The notes under the pieces were generated by a model. It saw nothing but the letters and a program-made list of their open reading frames with translations, was not told where the DNA came from and searched no databases. A stretch of DNA of 45,824 nt from Chloroflexota bacterium (GTDB lineage: Bacteria > Chloroflexota > Dehalococcoidia > JACPQD01). The position numbers and the translations under genes are program-made. This document shows positions 1 to 8,319 of this stretch, piece after piece (position 1 is the stretch's first letter; each line of letters begins with the position of its first letter). Where the stretch lies: contig JACPQD010000037.1 in assembly GCA_016190665.1 (NCBI GenBank), positions 1-45,824 of the forward strand, written 5' to 3'.

Positions 1-491
<491 letters not shown>

Positions 492-872
492 TTATGTTAG
501 TTCAGACGCTCCCAGCATCTGCAGCATTCCCTGGATATCCTTGTCAAGGGTTTGCCTCAACTCATCAATTTCTCTGGCAGAAGATAACGTCCGGCGCATT
601 TCCCTGAGCTGGCCGGCCATAGCCAGCGCCAGCTCTACGCCCGCCAGGTTCAATCCGACGTCATCGACAAGGTGTTTGATCAATTTCAGGCGAGCCAGGT
701 CTTCCATCGAATAGAGGCGCAACATACCCATGGAGCGGGAAGGGACACAGAATCCCGCCCGCTCATACTTCCTCAGTGTCTGGGGATGCATGTCCAGCAG
801 CTTGGCGGCAACACTGATGATGCAGATGCCCTCCATCCCCTCAAAATTCAGCCCTCGCGACGTTTCCTTCAT
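492..872 (-). CDS. hspR: HspR-like MerR-family heat-shock repressor
   Basis: 126-residue MerR-family DNA-binding protein. Residues about 17-50 form the winged helix-turn-helix (ISVAAKLLDMHPQTLRKYERAG), typical of HspR, followed by a basic wing with RLYS and a C-terminal coiled segment rich in Leu, Arg and Glu. HspR proteins repress dnaK operons by binding HAIR inverted repeats, usually with DnaK as co-repressor. Start ATG at 870-872 has GGGAGGA 7 bases upstream. A shorter product could begin at the internal Met 13 (MEGICIISV). It is the first gene before dnaK, and a HAIR-like palindrome lies 80 bases upstream, so autoregulation is expected. Family assignment rests on the HTH sequence and on the operator and dnaK context. 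Confidence 0.92.
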   Translation of the reverse strand: MKETSRGLNFEGMEGICIISVAAKLLDMHPQTLRKYERAGFCVPSRSMGMLRLYSMEDLARLKLIKHLVDDVGLNLAGVELALAMAGQLREMRRTLSSAREIDELRQTLDKDIQGMLQMLGASELT

Positions 873-942
873 ACTAACGTCCTCCCAGTTGAAACGTTAT
901 ATATAAATACACGAAAGCTCTGGTTCATCTTATTCAATCGAC

Positions 943-971
943 ATTATACCTCTTGACATAGGCCGTGTCAA
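943..971 (-). promoter_or_regulatory. Sigma-70 promoter of hspR-dnaK
   Basis: On the minus strand TTGACA (complement of 966-971) and TATAAT (complement of 943-948) are separated by exactly 17 bases, a perfect consensus promoter. The expected start of transcription is near 936, giving a leader of about 64 bases. The -35 box is the right arm of the HAIR-like palindrome. Confidence 0.85.
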
Positions 972-972
972 G
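952..972. promoter_or_regulatory. HAIR-like operator (HspR binding site)
   Basis: Perfect inverted repeat CTTGACA, 7-base spacer, TGTCAAG. The known HAIR consensus is CTTGAGT-N7-ACTCAAG; spacing and the outer five bases of each arm agree. Each arm contains the -35 hexamer of one of two divergent promoters, so one bound repressor would block both. Confidence 0.8.
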
Positions 973-981
973 GTTTATAAT
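953..981 (+). promoter_or_regulatory. Sigma-70 promoter of the sigma factor gene
   Basis: TTGACA at 953-958 and TATAAT at 976-981 with a 17-base spacer form a perfect consensus promoter. Transcription would start near 988, about 38 bases before the ATG at 1026. Its -35 box is the left arm of the HAIR-like palindrome. Confidence 0.85.
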
Positions 982-1025
982 AAGGCTGAGTGAAAGGGTA
1001 TGAAGAGCTAACGTGGAGGTAAACA

Positions 1026-2042
1026 ATGAACGCAATTATGGATACGGAATCAGCCATGAACACGGAGGAACCAATCCCTGAGCTATCTCAGATTCAATAC
1101 AAGCGAGCCCCGAAGGCGAAGCGCTCCGCGGCGCAGCCGATAGACGAGCAACTCAAGGCCTATCTGCTGGAGATCGGACGTACTGCCCTCCTCACGCTGG
1201 AGGAAGAGCAGGCGCTGGGGTCTGCCATCGAGCGTGGCAGGAAAGCCGAAGAGAAGCTGGTGGAGACGGTGACGCCAGAGGAAAATAGGCAGCTCGAAGC
1301 CGAGGTCCGCATGGGAGAGCTTGCCAAGCGACGCCTGGTGGAGTCTAATCTGCGCCTCGTGGTCAGTATCGCGAAGAGGTACGTGGGGCATGGGCTTTCG
1401 CTTTCCGATGTCATCCAGGAGGGCAACATAGGCCTCATGCGAGCCGCCGAGAAGTTTGACTGGCGCCGAGGTCTTCGCTTCAGCACCTACGCAACCTGGT
1501 GGGTGCGTCACAGCATTACCCGCGCGATAGCGGAACAGGGAAGACTGATCCGGCTGCCCGTACATGTCACCGAGTCGATGGGCAAGGTGCAACGGACGCA
1601 CTACCAGTTGCTCCAGGAGCTTGGGCGAGAGCCGTCGATGGCGGAGATAGCCGCGCGGGTGAATATGCCGGAGCAACGAGTGGAGGAGATCCTGACCTCG
1701 TTCCCGGAACCGGTATCTCTGGATGTGCCCGTCACCGATGAAGAGGCCACAACCCTGGGCGAGTTGCTGGCGGCGGATGAAGGCGATCTGTCGCCCAGCG
1801 ATGCCGCTTCACGGCAGATGCTCAAAGGGGAGCTAAGCTCCTACCTGGAGTTCTTGACGACCCAGGAGCGGCAAGTCCTGGAACTGCGCTTCGGCCTGAA
1901 GGACGGTCGGCAGCGCACCCTCGAGCAAGTGGGCGCTGTCATGGGCCTCACCCGAGAGCGGATACGCCAGATTGAGGGCAAGGCTCTACGCCGTCTGCGC
2001 AGCCCGGCAACGGTGCAGCGCTTTGGCGCCTATCTTGAATAA
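1026..2042 (+). CDS. RNA polymerase sigma-70 factor (RpoD/SigA-like)
   Basis: 338-residue sigma factor. Region 1.2 is around residues 40-65 (LKAYLLEIGRTALLTLEEEQAL). Region 2 is about 98-170, with DVIQEGNIGLMRAAEKFDWRRG and RFSTYATWWVRHSITRAI, the core-binding and -10 recognition and melting helices. Region 3 is about 180-245. Region 4 is about 275-335, with the -35-binding HTH TLEQVGAVMGLTRERIRQIEGKALRRL. The acidic region 1.1 of long primary sigmas is missing, so it could be a short primary sigma or a group 2 factor. GTGGAGG precedes the ATG by 7 bases. It diverges from hspR-dnaK, and its promoter overlaps the HspR-type operator, so heat-shock control is likely. A small zinc-ribbon gene follows 45 bases downstream. 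Confidence 0.95.
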   Translation: MNAIMDTESAMNTEEPIPELSQIQYKRAPKAKRSAAQPIDEQLKAYLLEIGRTALLTLEEEQALGSAIERGRKAEEKLVETVTPEENRQLEAEVRMGELAKRRLVESNLRLVVSIAKRYVGHGLSLSDVIQEGNIGLMRAAEKFDWRRGLRFSTYATWWVRHSITRAIAEQGRLIRLPVHVTESMGKVQRTHYQLLQELGREPSMAEIAARVNMPEQRVEEILTSFPEPVSLDVPVTDEEATTLGELLAADEGDLSPSDAASRQMLKGELSSYLEFLTTQERQVLELRFGLKDGRQRTLEQVGAVMGLTRERIRQIEGKALRRLRSPATVQRFGAYLE

Positions 2043-2087
2043 GGAGGGCTACGGTCGCTCGTGGCCGAAACGGAAGGAGCAATAATT

Positions 2088-2345
2088 ATGACTACGATTA
2101 CACGTAAGGGGCTGCTGGCCCCGGAGAAAACAAGAAAGGGCCGATGGTGGCTTAAGGCCTGCCCTAAGTGTAGCGGCGACCTCTACGAAGAGAATGCCTG
2201 GGGAGAGACCAACATTGCCTGCCTGCTCTGCGGGCGTACGCTGACCCGGGCAGAGGAGCAGAAGCTCGGCATCGTGGGCGGTGAAGACGATGTCTGGGGA
2301 CTGGAGTTGCCAGAAGCCAAGCCGGCAGACGAAGAGGCGGCTTGA
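2088..2345 (+). CDS. Small zinc-ribbon protein of unknown function
   Basis: 85-residue protein with two CxxC pairs (CPKC and CLLC, about 19 residues apart), a probable single zinc ribbon, and an acidic Glu/Asp/Ala-rich tail. The ATG at 2088 is preferred because AAGGAG lies 8 bases upstream; an in-frame GTG at 2061 would add nine residues. It follows the sigma gene by 45 bases on the same strand and is probably co-transcribed. No specific family is recognised. Confidence 0.75.
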   Translation: MTTITRKGLLAPEKTRKGRWWLKACPKCSGDLYEENAWGETNIACLLCGRTLTRAEEQKLGIVGGEDDVWGLELPEAKPADEEAA

Positions 2346-2829
2346 GATCTGTAGGGTAGTCCGATCTCGAAGGCCGTAAGAACCCAGCGCATAAGGCTTC
2401 CGGGCGCGCCGAGCCTTTGATATAAGACGTAGCGGGGTGGTTGCGCGCAGCCACCCCGCTACGCGTTCATGGGCGCGTCTCCGACAGGTCGGATTCGTCC
2501 GACAGGGCCACCACCTCGCTACGCAATTCGTGGGCGCTTTCCCGCTTCGCGCTCCCCGCTTCTTGCTACCCCGTTATCCCAGGTGCTCGCTTCCACGCAC
2601 CGGCTTCTCCGCCACGCGTCGCCGCACAGCGGCGTCGCTGTCTCTGACTTAACCGAAAATTCAGCTACATTTTTTCTCGCCAAGTCTGGCGAGGCCATGT
2701 CATGGCGGAAGGCGGCAAGGGTTTGCGGACGCGCCAGGGATGACCGCGGCTCCACTCATGGCCTTGGCGACAGCCTTGCTCGCAGTGCAGGTGAGCGGGC
2801 GTGCCCGGTTTACCTCACTGAGTGGCGAG
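2346..2829. other. Gene-poor stretch between convergent units
   Basis: 484 bases without a convincing gene. Open frames here are Arg/Pro/Ser-rich and lack ribosome-binding sites or family features. A strong hairpin lies at 2431-2460. The phrases CGCTACGC...GTGGGCGC and CGCTACGC...ATGGGCGC recur about 60 bases apart (near 2457 and 2517) as a weak direct repeat. Confidence 0.6.
2431..2460. terminator. Hairpin, possible terminator
   Basis: AGCGGGGTGG and CCACCCCGCT form a perfect 10-bp stem with a 10-base loop that contains the palindrome TGCGCGCA. There is no T run on either side, so intrinsic termination is uncertain. It lies between the zinc-ribbon gene and the convergent LysR gene. Confidence 0.45.
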
Positions 2830-3726
2830 CTATGCCGCCTGTCCTTCTGCCCAGAGCCTTACGGCGGAGATAATAGACTTCAGCCCGGGAGTCAATACCT
2901 TCCCCGGCCTGTACATCAGGAAGTACGGCCAATGGCGCGGGAAACCTTCGACGTTAAGCAGACCCAGTTGGTTGCTGCTGAGCTCTTCAACCACGACTGA
3001 TTTGGGCAGGACCCCGATTCCAACTCCCGCCCTGCAAAGTCGCTTGATCGTGTCCTGCCGGTTAACCTCAAGGCTGACCTTGAGCTGCACTCCGTAATCG
3101 TGCTGGATCTGATCTATCTCTTCCCGTATGGCGCTGTCTCTAAAAGGGGCTATCAGTCTTTCGCCGTCAAGTTCTTGAAGCCGAATCGGCGTGGACCGAA
3201 TTAGCGGATGATTAGTGGCGCACACGACCACGAGGCTGTCTGAGTAGACCAACTCCCTTCTCAGACCGTGGGCCCATCTCGAACCGGGCGCCAGGATGAC
3301 GTCGAGTTGCCCCGCCGTGAGGAGCCGCTGCAATTCACTTGTCACACCAACTATCAGGGACGCAGTCAGACGAGGATGGTCCGACAACCACTTGGCGAAG
3401 ATATCCGGGAGTGCATAAGACGCAATAGGCGTTCCGGCGCCGATCGAAACCTTGCCCACCAATAGCTCTTTCTCGTCCGATATGATCGCCTCTGCCTCGT
3501 TGTTCAAGTGCGCGAGTTGGGAGCCGCATTCGTACAAGCTTCTGCCTATCTCGGTCAAGGAAACGTGCATCCCCGCTTTTTCGAACAGCTTGACCCCGCT
3601 GGATTTCTCTAAACGCTTCACCGCCCTGTAAATAGCCGCCTGGGAGACTTCGAGTTCATCGGCGGCACGGCTGTAGCTTCCCGTTCGCGCAACGGTGCAA
3701 AAATAGAGGAGCTGATTGAGGTTCAT
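2830..3726 (-). CDS. LysR-family transcriptional regulator
   Basis: 298-residue LysR-type regulator of normal length. Residues 1-60 carry the winged HTH (MNLNQLLYFCTVARTGSYSRAADELEVSQAAIYRAVKRLE), followed by the linker helix and an effector-binding domain (about 90-295) with the usual GVGIGVLPK segment. Such proteins bind the region between themselves and a divergent target and respond to a small-molecule ligand. Here the divergent gene, starting 180 bases away, encodes a glycyl radical enzyme that heads a long metabolic island, so it is the likely regulator of that island. Ligand unknown. Confidence 0.95.
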   Translation of the reverse strand: MNLNQLLYFCTVARTGSYSRAADELEVSQAAIYRAVKRLEKSSGVKLFEKAGMHVSLTEIGRSLYECGSQLAHLNNEAEAIISDEKELLVGKVSIGAGTPIASYALPDIFAKWLSDHPRLTASLIVGVTSELQRLLTAGQLDVILAPGSRWAHGLRRELVYSDSLVVVCATNHPLIRSTPIRLQELDGERLIAPFRDSAIREEIDQIQHDYGVQLKVSLEVNRQDTIKRLCRAGVGIGVLPKSVVVEELSSNQLGLLNVEGFPRHWPYFLMYRPGKVLTPGLKSIISAVRLWAEGQAA

Positions 3727-3906
3727 GGCGACTATTCTCTTTGGTACGAAATGTCATAAGAAGTATACCATAATGTGCCTTGACGGCAATGTTATTATTG
3801 AGTGCGGAGAGGCCAATTCCCCTGGCCACGGTCGGGGAACGGTCTCGATCTGGTAAACGCCAACCCAAAGTGGACGTAATGAGTCGAGTAGAAACGGAGG
3901 CCCGAT
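3727..3906. promoter_or_regulatory. Divergent control region, LysR / radical enzyme
   Basis: 180 bases between two divergent genes. On the minus strand TTGCCG (complement of 3784-3789) and TATACT (complement of 3762-3767), 16 bases apart, make a fair promoter for the LysR gene. No equally good promoter is seen for the plus-strand gene, as expected for an activator-dependent target. AATGT recurs three times in the AT-rich part (3740-3800), but a clear T-N11-A palindrome cannot be assigned. Confidence 0.5.
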
Positions 3907-6333
3907 ATGATTTCCACCACGACGCGAGAAGAGTTGCTGAAGAGGATCGACGCCCTGGAGCTTAGTTCGCGCCTGCAGAAACTGAGAGCGCGCTATTTTG
4001 AGGAGTCGCCGCAAGTCTGCGCTGAGCGCCTGAGGTGCGCGGCGCAGTCCTGGAAAGAGACCGAGGGGCAGGATGTCGAGCTTCGTAGCGCGAAGAAGCT
4101 GAAGGCCATCCTGGAGGGGTTGCCCATCGTCATCTACCATGAGGAGATGACGGCGGGCAATCCAAGCCGCTTCTTTCGCGGCTGCGCTCCCTATATCGAC
4201 TGGGACAGCGAGTATTTTGCCGAAGTGGTAAGCGGGAGCAAGGTGACCTTCGGCAGCCCGGCTCTGGTGGGTAGCATCTCAGACCATGACATGCAGATCT
4301 GCCGAGAGGCGTCTGCCTTCTACAACGGGAAGACGCCGGCTGAGGCGGCAAGGGAGATCGCCAAGGTGCTTTACGGCGACTGGTATGAGGACGCCGTCGC
4401 CATAAGGGCACTCTCCCCGAGGTTCGAGGAGTTGCCCTATCTTCCGGGCGTCCCGATGTGGGACAAGGTGCTCAACATCGGACTTGGCGGCGTGATCCAG
4501 GAGGCCGAGGCGGCCATGGAGGGCTTCAAGGCCACTAACGAGTTCGATCCTGAAAAGATTTACTTCTGGCAAGCGATCATCATTGCCTGCCAGGCTACGA
4601 TTGACTTCGCGCACCGGCACGCCGAACTGGCGAGGCGGCTCGCCAGCCAGGAGGCGGACGCGACCAGGCGCCAGGAGCTCGAGGAGATCGCCAACGCCTG
4701 TGACTGGGTCCCGGAGCACCCGGCGCGGAACTTGCTCGAAGCCCTGCAGTCCATCCGTCTGACCCATGCCGCTCTGCTCATGGACAACAGCCGCAAGGGC
4801 GCTGACCTCGGTAGAATGGACCAGCTGTTCTACTCCTACTTTAAGCGGGATGTTGAAGAGGGCCGGCTGAGTCTGGACAAGGCCGCCGATCTCCTGGGCG
4901 ATTTCATAACCTACATCGCCCGTCTGGAAGTGGTTCGAAGCGCCCAGGGCCGGGAAAGCCAGCAGGCCACCATGATTAACCACATCACGCTGGGCGGCGC
5001 AAAGGCGGACGGCGAGGACGGCTGCAACGAGCTGACCTATCTCATCATGCACATGCTGGGACTTCTGAGGTTCGCCGAGCCGCATGCCACCTTGCGTCTC
5101 AGCGAGGCCACGCCTTCGTGGATCATGATGAAGGCGCTGGAGACCAACCAGAAGGTCAACGGCGTACCCATGTACCTCAATGATAAGCATGTCGTCAACT
5201 ACATGCACGCCCGGGGAGTGCGCATCGAGGAGGCTCGGGAGTGGGCGGTGGTGGGTTGCTCCCAGCCGGTGGTGCCTCTGCGCGGGCATTACGGCACGCT
5301 CCAGGTGAACACGGCCGTTCCGCTGGAACTGGCGTTGCATAACGGCGTTTCACCGCTGACCGGGAAGAAAGTGGGCATCGAAACCGGGGACCCTCGAAAC
5401 TTCAAGACCTTCGACGATATGTTCGACGCTTACAAGAAGCAGTACGAGTTCGTCATCAGAAGGATCCACAGGATAGAGAACGCGATGCACCTGGCAGAGT
5501 ACAAGCGCTTCCGGATGCCGCTGCGCGCCGCCCTGGACTGCGCCACTATCAAGAATGGCAAGAGCCACCTCATCGGAGGCTCGGATTCGTATCCCCTGTG
5601 GCATACCAAAGACCGAGCCCTGGTGGATGTTGGCGACTCCCTCACCGCCATCAAGAAGCTGGTCTTCGACGACAAGGAGCTGACGATGGGGGAACTGCTG
5701 GATGCAGTGGATTCCGACTTCGCCGGCCAGAGGGGAGAGGAAGTCAGGCGGATGTGCCTGGCGGCCCCGAAATACGGCAATGACATCGACGAGGCTGACT
5801 TCATATTGCGGGATGTGGCCAAGTTCAGCGCCGGCGTAATCCAATCGGAGAAGAACTGCTTCGGGTACCCCCATAGCATCAACCGGAACGGGGTGGCCTG
5901 GCACTATGCGGGCGGCAAAGGCGTTGGCGCTCTGCCCAACGGCCGCCATTCACGAGCTCCCTTCGCCGACGGTTCGTTGTCTCCGATGAACAGCATGGAC
6001 AGAAACGGGCCGACAGCCGTCCTCAGCTCCGCGCTTAAGGCCGATTTCACCGATTCCCTGGTGTCCATCATGAATCAGAAGTTCCCGATCACCGTCGTGC
6101 GCAACCCGGATACCATGGGGAAGATTGCCGCCCTGACCAACACCTTCATCGACAACGGGGGCCTTCACATCCAGTTCAACTTCATAGACAGGAAGGTCCT
6201 CCTCGATGCCAAGAAACATCCTGAGAGGTACAAGGACCTCGTGGTCCGCGTCGCCGGCTACAGCGCCTACTTCGTGAATCTGACGCCTGAGGTGCAGGAC
6301 GAGATCATCAACCGGACTGAGCAACCCTTGTAG
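3907..6333 (+). CDS. Glycyl radical enzyme (pyruvate formate-lyase superfamily)
   Basis: 808-residue cytosolic glycyl radical enzyme. The C-terminal loop RVAGYSAYFVNL carries the radical Gly784, and the thiyl-radical Cys451 lies in VVGCSQPVVP. Length and the YSAYF ending resemble the dehydratase, lyase and decarboxylase branches rather than true pyruvate formate-lyase, which has two adjacent Cys. The Cys-x-Glu motif of the eliminating enzymes is Cys-Ser-Gln here (Gln453), so the usual acid/base Glu is absent. Such enzymes must be activated by a dedicated radical-SAM protein; none is encoded in this window. The enzyme is oxygen-sensitive, so anaerobic metabolism is implied. It is the first plus-strand gene after the LysR regulator and is followed by binding-protein genes. 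The substrate cannot be predicted; a fumarate-adding or novel reaction is possible. Confidence 0.93.
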   Translation: MISTTTREELLKRIDALELSSRLQKLRARYFEESPQVCAERLRCAAQSWKETEGQDVELRSAKKLKAILEGLPIVIYHEEMTAGNPSRFFRGCAPYIDWDSEYFAEVVSGSKVTFGSPALVGSISDHDMQICREASAFYNGKTPAEAAREIAKVLYGDWYEDAVAIRALSPRFEELPYLPGVPMWDKVLNIGLGGVIQEAEAAMEGFKATNEFDPEKIYFWQAIIIACQATIDFAHRHAELARRLASQEADATRRQELEEIANACDWVPEHPARNLLEALQSIRLTHAALLMDNSRKGADLGRMDQLFYSYFKRDVEEGRLSLDKAADLLGDFITYIARLEVVRSAQGRESQQATMINHITLGGAKADGEDGCNELTYLIMHMLGLLRFAEPHATLRLSEATPSWIMMKALETNQKVNGVPMYLNDKHVVNYMHARGVRIEEAREWAVVGCSQPVVPLRGHYGTLQVNTAVPLELALHNGVSPLTGKKVGIETGDPRNFKTFDDMFDAYKKQYEFVIRRIHRIENAMHLAEYKRFRMPLRAALDCATIKNGKSHLIGGSDSYPLWHTKDRALVDVGDSLTAIKKLVFDDKELTMGELLDAVDSDFAGQRGEEVRRMCLAAPKYGNDIDEADFILRDVAKFSAGVIQSEKNCFGYPHSINRNGVAWHYAGGKGVGALPNGRHSRAPFADGSLSPMNSMDRNGPTAVLSSALKADFTDSLVSIMNQKFPITVVRNPDTMGKIAALTNTFIDNGGLHIQFNFIDRKVLLDAKKHPERYKDLVVRVAGYSAYFVNLTPEVQDEIINRTEQPL

Positions 6334-6349
6334 CTGCAGAGGTATGGGA

Positions 6350-6401
6350 GTGTCCGTAAAGACCGCCGTGGTCTCCAAGACCGTGGTGGTCTTTCGGACA
6401 C
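6350..6401 (+). terminator. Long hairpin after the radical enzyme gene
   Basis: The outer arms GTGTCCG-T-AAAGACC and GGTCTTTCGGACAC pair with one bulge, and an inner GGTCT-CCA-AGACC stem closes the loop. No T run follows, so it may attenuate or protect the 3' end rather than fully terminate. It belongs to the recurring GACC/GGTC hairpin family. Confidence 0.6.
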
Positions 6402-6501
6402 CCCTGCAACAACGCCGATTTTTGTCAGGGGATTTCTGGATCGAGGACACTAGCGACCAAGCTCGCCTGTCCTCATCATCTACCCAAAAGGAGCTTCAAC
6501 C

Positions 6502-8196
6502 TTGAAGACGGCCAGGCTCTCGGTATCACTATGTTGCACAACCCTTCTCTCGCTCTTCGTGGCTAGCTGCACGGCCGCTGTCCCAGCGCCAGTGCCCAAG
6601 CCGACTCCGGCAACAAGCGCCGGTTCAGCAGTAACCCCTGCGGCTAGACCGGCGGCGCCGACTCCAACCGTCAAGCAAGGGGCGGAGCAGGCACGCTACG
6701 GCGGCGTCCTGACCGTCGGGGTTGGGGGAGACCCGCCTAGCCTTGACCCTCACCGGGAGGAGACACACTTTAACTACTCGATTACGTCGGCGGCCTACAA
6801 TGGCCTCACGAAGTACGATCCTGCCGCGTGGCCGGAAGCGAAAGTAGTTCCCGATCTGGCAACAAGCTGGGACCTTAGCCCCGACGGCAGGGTCCACACC
6901 TTCCGCCTCGCAAAGGAGGCTAAGTTTCACGACGGCACTCCTCTCACCGCAGAGGATGTGAAGTTCTCCTTGGATAGAATCCGTGATCCTAACCTCGGGT
7001 TGGCGAAGAGCCCGAGACGCCAACAACTCTCCAACATCACCAGTATCGATGCTCCGGATGCCAATACAGTAAAGATTACATTGGGGCATCCTCAGGCTTC
7101 CTTCGTGCCCTCGATAAGCGCTTTCTACTACTCTGTAATGCCGAAGCGCGTGGTTCTGGAAAACAAGAACGACATGTCGAAGACGGTGGTGGGGACAGGC
7201 GCTTTCAAGTTCAAGGACTACGCCAGTGGAGTCGGCTGGGACCTTGTGAAAAATACCAGCTACTTCGTGGCGGGCCGGCCCTATCTGGACGGAGTCAAAG
7301 GCTACATAATCCTGGATTCTTTCGCCAGATTCGCCGCTCTGCGGACCAGGAACATCCTCTGGTGGTCACCGAATCCGGTAATGACCGCATCTCAGGCGAA
7401 GACCATTGAAGACTCGCTGTCGGACAAGATCGCGGTTAAGTGGGGCTTTCATCCCGCCTACTACGGCATGGCGTTCAACGTGACCAAGGCGCCGTGGAAC
7501 GATGTGCGGCTGCGCCAGGCAGTCAGCCTGAGCTTTGACCGGAAGAAGATGCTGGCCGCGGGGCTGGATGGAGCGGGTATTGTCGGCATGGCCGCTCAGC
7601 CGCCGGGTGAGTGGTCCCTTCCCGAGGCAGACATGGTGAAGGTGCCGGGCTACGCCGGGCCAGACATAGAAGGCGCCAGGCGATTGCTGGCCCAGGCGGG
7701 GTTCGCCAACGGGCTGAAAACGGAAATCCTGGTGCGGGCAGTGCCGTTGCACCAGGCTATGGCCGTGGTCTTCAAGGACGCGGTCGCATCGATCGGCATC
7801 AACGTTGACCTCAATGTGCAGGAGACGGCGGTCTATTCCGATCAGCGATTCAGAAAAGCCTTCTCCACTCTCGCGCTCACCTATGGCGCGGCGGGCACCG
7901 ATCCTGACAACATTCTGGGCCCCTTCTATGTAACCGGCGCCGCCAACAACTTCAGCGGATACAGCAACCCGCGCTATGACGAGCTTTTCACCAGGCAGTC
8001 GCAGGCGCTTGATCCCGCGGAACGCCGCGAGCTTGTCTGGGAGATGCAGAGAATCCTGTTGGCCGAAGTTCCCATCGCCATTTCGTACTGGGGCACGATC
8101 CCTTATGCCTGGTGGCGAGACGTCAGGGGCTATAATCCGCCCTCGCTGAGCAACTATCACGCTTACATGTATGCGGACATCTGGCTCGCCAGGTAG
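6502..8196 (+). CDS. ABC transporter solute-binding lipoprotein, family 5
   Basis: 564-residue extracytoplasmic binding protein of the peptide/nickel/opine class (SBP_bac_5). A signal peptide ends in the lipobox VASC with Cys at about residue 22, followed by a Pro/Ala/Thr-rich linker to about residue 60. The mature domain shows the family hallmarks: GGVLTVGVGGDPPSLDP, VVPDLATSWDLSPDGRVHTFRL, and KFHDGTPLTAEDVKFSLDRI. The start is a TTG with AAAAGGAG 8 bases upstream; no better ATG gives an intact signal peptide. It is the first of four such genes in the island, none with a permease or ATPase beside it. The ligand cannot be inferred; family members bind peptides, nickel, sugars or aromatic acids. 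Confidence 0.93.
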   Translation: MKTARLSVSLCCTTLLSLFVASCTAAVPAPVPKPTPATSAGSAVTPAARPAAPTPTVKQGAEQARYGGVLTVGVGGDPPSLDPHREETHFNYSITSAAYNGLTKYDPAAWPEAKVVPDLATSWDLSPDGRVHTFRLAKEAKFHDGTPLTAEDVKFSLDRIRDPNLGLAKSPRRQQLSNITSIDAPDANTVKITLGHPQASFVPSISAFYYSVMPKRVVLENKNDMSKTVVGTGAFKFKDYASGVGWDLVKNTSYFVAGRPYLDGVKGYIILDSFARFAALRTRNILWWSPNPVMTASQAKTIEDSLSDKIAVKWGFHPAYYGMAFNVTKAPWNDVRLRQAVSLSFDRKKMLAAGLDGAGIVGMAAQPPGEWSLPEADMVKVPGYAGPDIEGARRLLAQAGFANGLKTEILVRAVPLHQAMAVVFKDAVASIGINVDLNVQETAVYSDQRFRKAFSTLALTYGAAGTDPDNILGPFYVTGAANNFSGYSNPRYDELFTRQSQALDPAERRELVWEMQRILLAEVPIAISYWGTIPYAWWRDVRGYNPPSLSNYHAYMYADIWLAR

Positions 8197-8319
8197 AAAG
8201 CTCCCTTGAGCTCGCCACTACACAAGAGCCTGGGGGATTCGGGAGTGATCTGGCATCGTGACAACGAAGAGGCCTGACTGGCTCTTTCACACGCGGAACC
8301 ACACTTGGGAGGCACCTAG

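Noticed and set aside
2469..2873. 134-residue plus-strand open frame after the zinc-ribbon gene
   Set aside because: Arg/Pro/Ser-rich composition, no ribosome-binding site, no family feature, and its end overlaps the LysR gene.
4279..5340. 353-residue minus-strand open frame inside the radical enzyme gene
   Set aside because: Antisense shadow; His/Leu/Val-rich with no motif, while the sense frame has all radical-enzyme signatures.
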